Shown piece by piece: positions 61,867 through 64,000 of a DNA stretch of 64,000 nucleotides (its first letter is position 1; the number at the start of each line of letters is the position of its first letter). Source of the stretch: Streptosporangium becharense (lineage in GTDB: Bacteria > Actinomycetota > Actinomycetes > Streptosporangiales > Streptosporangiaceae); the NCBI RefSeq assembly GCF_014204985.1, contig NZ_JACHMP010000001.1:4588001-4652000 (forward strand). Direction: 5' to 3'. A program made the translations under genes and the position numbers. The notes beneath the pieces are model-generated. The model did not search any database and was not told the origin of the DNA. It worked only from the letters and a program-made list of their open reading frames with translations.

Positions 61867-64000
61867 GTGCTCATGGGCGGGACGGGAAGTCCCAGGAGGA
61901 AGTTCCTGCGGATCACGCTCATCGTCTTCGGCGTCGCCGTCGTGTCGGCGGTCGTCCTGTTCGGGGTGGTGTGGGCGCTGACCCCCATCCCCGACAGCAC
62001 GCAGCCCAAGGCCACCGCGCAGGGTTCGGTCATCTACTACCGCGACGGCAGGAGCGTGCTCGCCAGGCAGGGCGTCAACCGCAAGAGCGTGACGCTGGAC
62101 AAGGTGCCGGAGAGCCTCGAGAACGCCGTCATCGCCGCGGAGAACCGCTCCTTCTACGAGGACCGGGGTGTCTCCCTGCGCGGCACCTTCCGGGCCATGT
62201 GGTCCACGCTCACCGGCAACCAGGTGCAGGGCGGCTCGACGATCACCCAGCAGTTGGTCCGCAACTACTACAGCGGCCTCAGCCAGGAACGTTCCATCGT
62301 CCGCAAGCTCAAGGAAGTCATGATCTCCTTGAAGGTGGACCAGTCGCAGTCCAAGGACTGGGTCCTGGAGCGCTACCTCAACACGATCTACTTCGGCCGG
62401 GGCGCCAACGGCGTCCAGGCGGCGGCGGAAGCCTACTTCCGCAAGGACGTCGACAGGCTGACCCTCGCCGAGAGCGCGTACCTGGCGGCCGTGATCCAGC
62501 AGCCGTCGCGGTTTGCCGACCCGCGGGGCGCCGACCTCGACGCGGCCAGGGCACGCTGGCGGTCGGTCGTCGACGGGATGGTGGAGACCGGGGCGATCAC
62601 TCCCGAGGAGGCCGCCCAGGTGACCTTCCCCACCCTCAGGAAGCCCAAGGCGATCTTCACTCCCCGGGGCCAGGAGGGCTACATGCTCGACCAGGTCACC
62701 ACCGAGCTCAAGCGCCGCGGCTACACCGACGAGATCATCAACCAGGGTGGTCTGAAGATCGTCTCGACCTTCGACGAGAACCTGATGGCCGCCGCCGAGC
62801 GCGCGGTCACCTCGACCCTGCCGGAGGGCACCCCGAAGCAGGTGCGCACCGGCCTGGCCGCCGTCGACCCCGCGACCGGCGAGGTCCTGGCCTTCTACGG
62901 CGGACGCAGCTACGCGGCCAACAAGTTCGACAACTCCTTCTCGGCGAAGGTGCAGGCCGGGTCCACCTTCAAGGCGTACGCGCTGGCCGCGGCCCTGGAG
63001 AGCGGCCTCGGTCTCGACACCCGGGTCGACGGCAACTCGCCGCTGCACATCGCCTCGGCCGACATCCCCAACTCCGGCGGCCAGTCCTACGGTCAGATCG
63101 ACCTGGTCAAGGCGACCCAGAGCTCGGTCAACACCGCCTTCGTCGATCTCGGGCAGCGGGTCGGCCTCGACAGGGTGGTCGAGGTCGCCGAAGACTCCGG
63201 CATCCCGGCTGAGCAGTTGGCCCCGCACCGGGGCGCCGCCACCCTCCCGCTCGGCGTCGCCTCGGTGAGCGCCGTGCAGAACGCCTCGGGCTTCGCCACC
63301 TTCGCCGCCGAGGGCGTCCACCGCGAGGCACACGTGATCCGCTCGATCACCGACGCCGAGGGCCGGACCACCAGGAGCTCCACCAGGGGGGAACGCGCCT
63401 TCAGCGAGCAGACCGCGGTCGACGCCACGTACGCGCTGACCCAGGTCGTCCAGGCCGGCACCGGTTCGGCGGCCCGCCTCTACGACCGCCCGGTGGCGGG
63501 CAAGACCGGCACCACCGACGAGTCGGCGGCGGTGTGGTTCGCCGGGTTCACCCCGCAGCTGTCCGTGGCGGTCAACATGTTCCGCGACGACAACAAGCCG
63601 GTCACCGTGAACGGCAGTGCCCTGTACGGCGGCACCTACCCGGCCCAGATCTGGCGTGCCTTCATGACCGAGGCGATGGACGGCAAGCCGGTCAAGGAGT
63701 TCGGGGAGCCGTCCAGCTACGGCTACCGCGACTACGGCTACCCGGGTGACGACCTCGGCCACCCGGGCGACGAGGACGGCGACCAGGACACCGGCACGCA
63801 GCCGCCGATCCCCGCCGGCACGGGGGCCCCGGACCCCGGCACGAGCACCGGCCCCGACGGGCGGACCCCCGGCCCCGATCCGACCGCGGCCCCGGACGAC
63901 GGTGACGGTGCGGGTACGGAGGGGGGCGGCGGAGAGGGCGACGGCGGCGACGGCCCGCCGGACGACCCGGGCGACGACACCGGGCCGGGCCGTCGCCTCG
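61867..64000 (+). CDS. Class A penicillin-binding protein, truncated by window edge
   Basis: Bifunctional transglycosylase/transpeptidase for peptidoglycan synthesis. One N-terminal membrane segment (residues ~15-37) is followed by the GT51 domain with AAENRSFYEDRG (catalytic Glu near residue 92), GGSTITQQLVRNYY and the NTIYFGRGANGVQAAAEAYF region. The transpeptidase domain has AGSTFKAY (Ser 366 in SxxK), SSVN and AGKTGTTDE (KTG near 546). An acidic Gly/Asp/Pro-rich tail begins near residue 615 and runs out of the window. GTG 61867 is chosen because GGGGG lies six bases upstream; ATG 61873 is in frame. Confidence 0.93.
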   Translation, partial: MLMGGTGSPRRKFLRITLIVFGVAVVSAVVLFGVVWALTPIPDSTQPKATAQGSVIYYRDGRSVLARQGVNRKSVTLDKVPESLENAVIAAENRSFYEDRGVSLRGTFRAMWSTLTGNQVQGGSTITQQLVRNYYSGLSQERSIVRKLKEVMISLKVDQSQSKDWVLERYLNTIYFGRGANGVQAAAEAYFRKDVDRLTLAESAYLAAVIQQPSRFADPRGADLDAARARWRSVVDGMVETGAITPEEAAQVTFPTLRKPKAIFTPRGQEGYMLDQVTTELKRRGYTDEIINQGGLKIVSTFDENLMAAAERAVTSTLPEGTPKQVRTGLAAVDPATGEVLAFYGGRSYAANKFDNSFSAKVQAGSTFKAYALAAALESGLGLDTRVDGNSPLHIASADIPNSGGQSYGQIDLVKATQSSVNTAFVDLGQRVGLDRVVEVAEDSGIPAEQLAPHRGAATLPLGVASVSAVQNASGFATFAAEGVHREAHVIRSITDAEGRTTRSSTRGERAFSEQTAVDATYALTQVVQAGTGSAARLYDRPVAGKTGTTDESAAVWFAGFTPQLSVAVNMFRDDNKPVTVNGSALYGGTYPAQIWRAFMTEAMDGKPVKEFGEPSSYGYRDYGYPGDDLGHPGDEDGDQDTGTQPPIPAGTGAPDPGTSTGPDGRTPGPDPTAAPDDGDGAGTEGGGGEGDGGDGPPDDPGDDTGPGRRL

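Overview
The window is very GC-rich, with many GTG starts and overlapping GTGA or ATGA gene junctions. It carries actinobacterial family variants such as the FtsB/DUF501/Ppx group, DUF6292, and a cystathionine beta-synthase plus cystathionine gamma-synthase pair. This points to a filamentous actinomycete. Gene content and style fit Streptosporangiaceae or relatives best, but that placement is an inference. No phage genes, transposase or CRISPR array was found.

Layout. 1-5.6 kb: a truncated fatty acid desaturase behind a tandem palindromic operator, tRNA-Gln, then the housekeeping run glmU-prs-rplY-pth. A cluster of perfect 18-bp palindromes lies between prs and rplY. 5.6-24.3 kb: a DEDD exoribonuclease, then a large accessory locus that reads as a sulfated surface polysaccharide system. 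It holds a polyprenyl-phosphate sugar transferase, CysQ, CysD, CysN, three sulfotransferases, a GT2 and a WecG/TagA-type glycosyltransferase, a Wzx-like flippase, a Wzy/WaaL-like polymerase or ligase, a Wzz-like protein, an APH-fold kinase, an APS kinase fused to an ATP-sulfurylase-like N-terminus, and a methyltransferase. The locus would make PAPS (CysDN plus CysC), use it (sulfotransferases) and clear the PAP by-product (CysQ) beside the glycan assembly genes. 24.4-33.5 kb: housekeeping resumes with mfd, a SurA-like lipoprotein, mazG, eno, ftsB, DUF501 and ppx.

33.5-64 kb: a secreted three-repeat protein with a possible structured leader, a family-5 uracil-DNA glycosylase, and a type II NADH dehydrogenase behind a perfect Rex-type operator. 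A class I tRNA with a UAA anticodon follows. Then come a BI-1/YccA membrane protein, a thiolase, a beta-propeller lipoprotein, an SGNH hydrolase, the transsulfuration enzymes CBS and MetB, an orphan histidine kinase, a VWA/AAA+ pair, a FIST protein, two metallopeptidases, threonine ammonia-lyase, an RDD protein, 4-hydroxyphenylpyruvate dioxygenase divergent from an Lrp/AsnC regulator, and the start of a class A penicillin-binding protein.

Two themes cut across the regions. GC-rich minisatellites sit in many spacers, two of them duplicating the 3' end and stop codon of a gene, and similar in-frame repeats expand several polysaccharide proteins. Sulfur metabolism recurs through CysD/N/C/Q, CBS and MetB.
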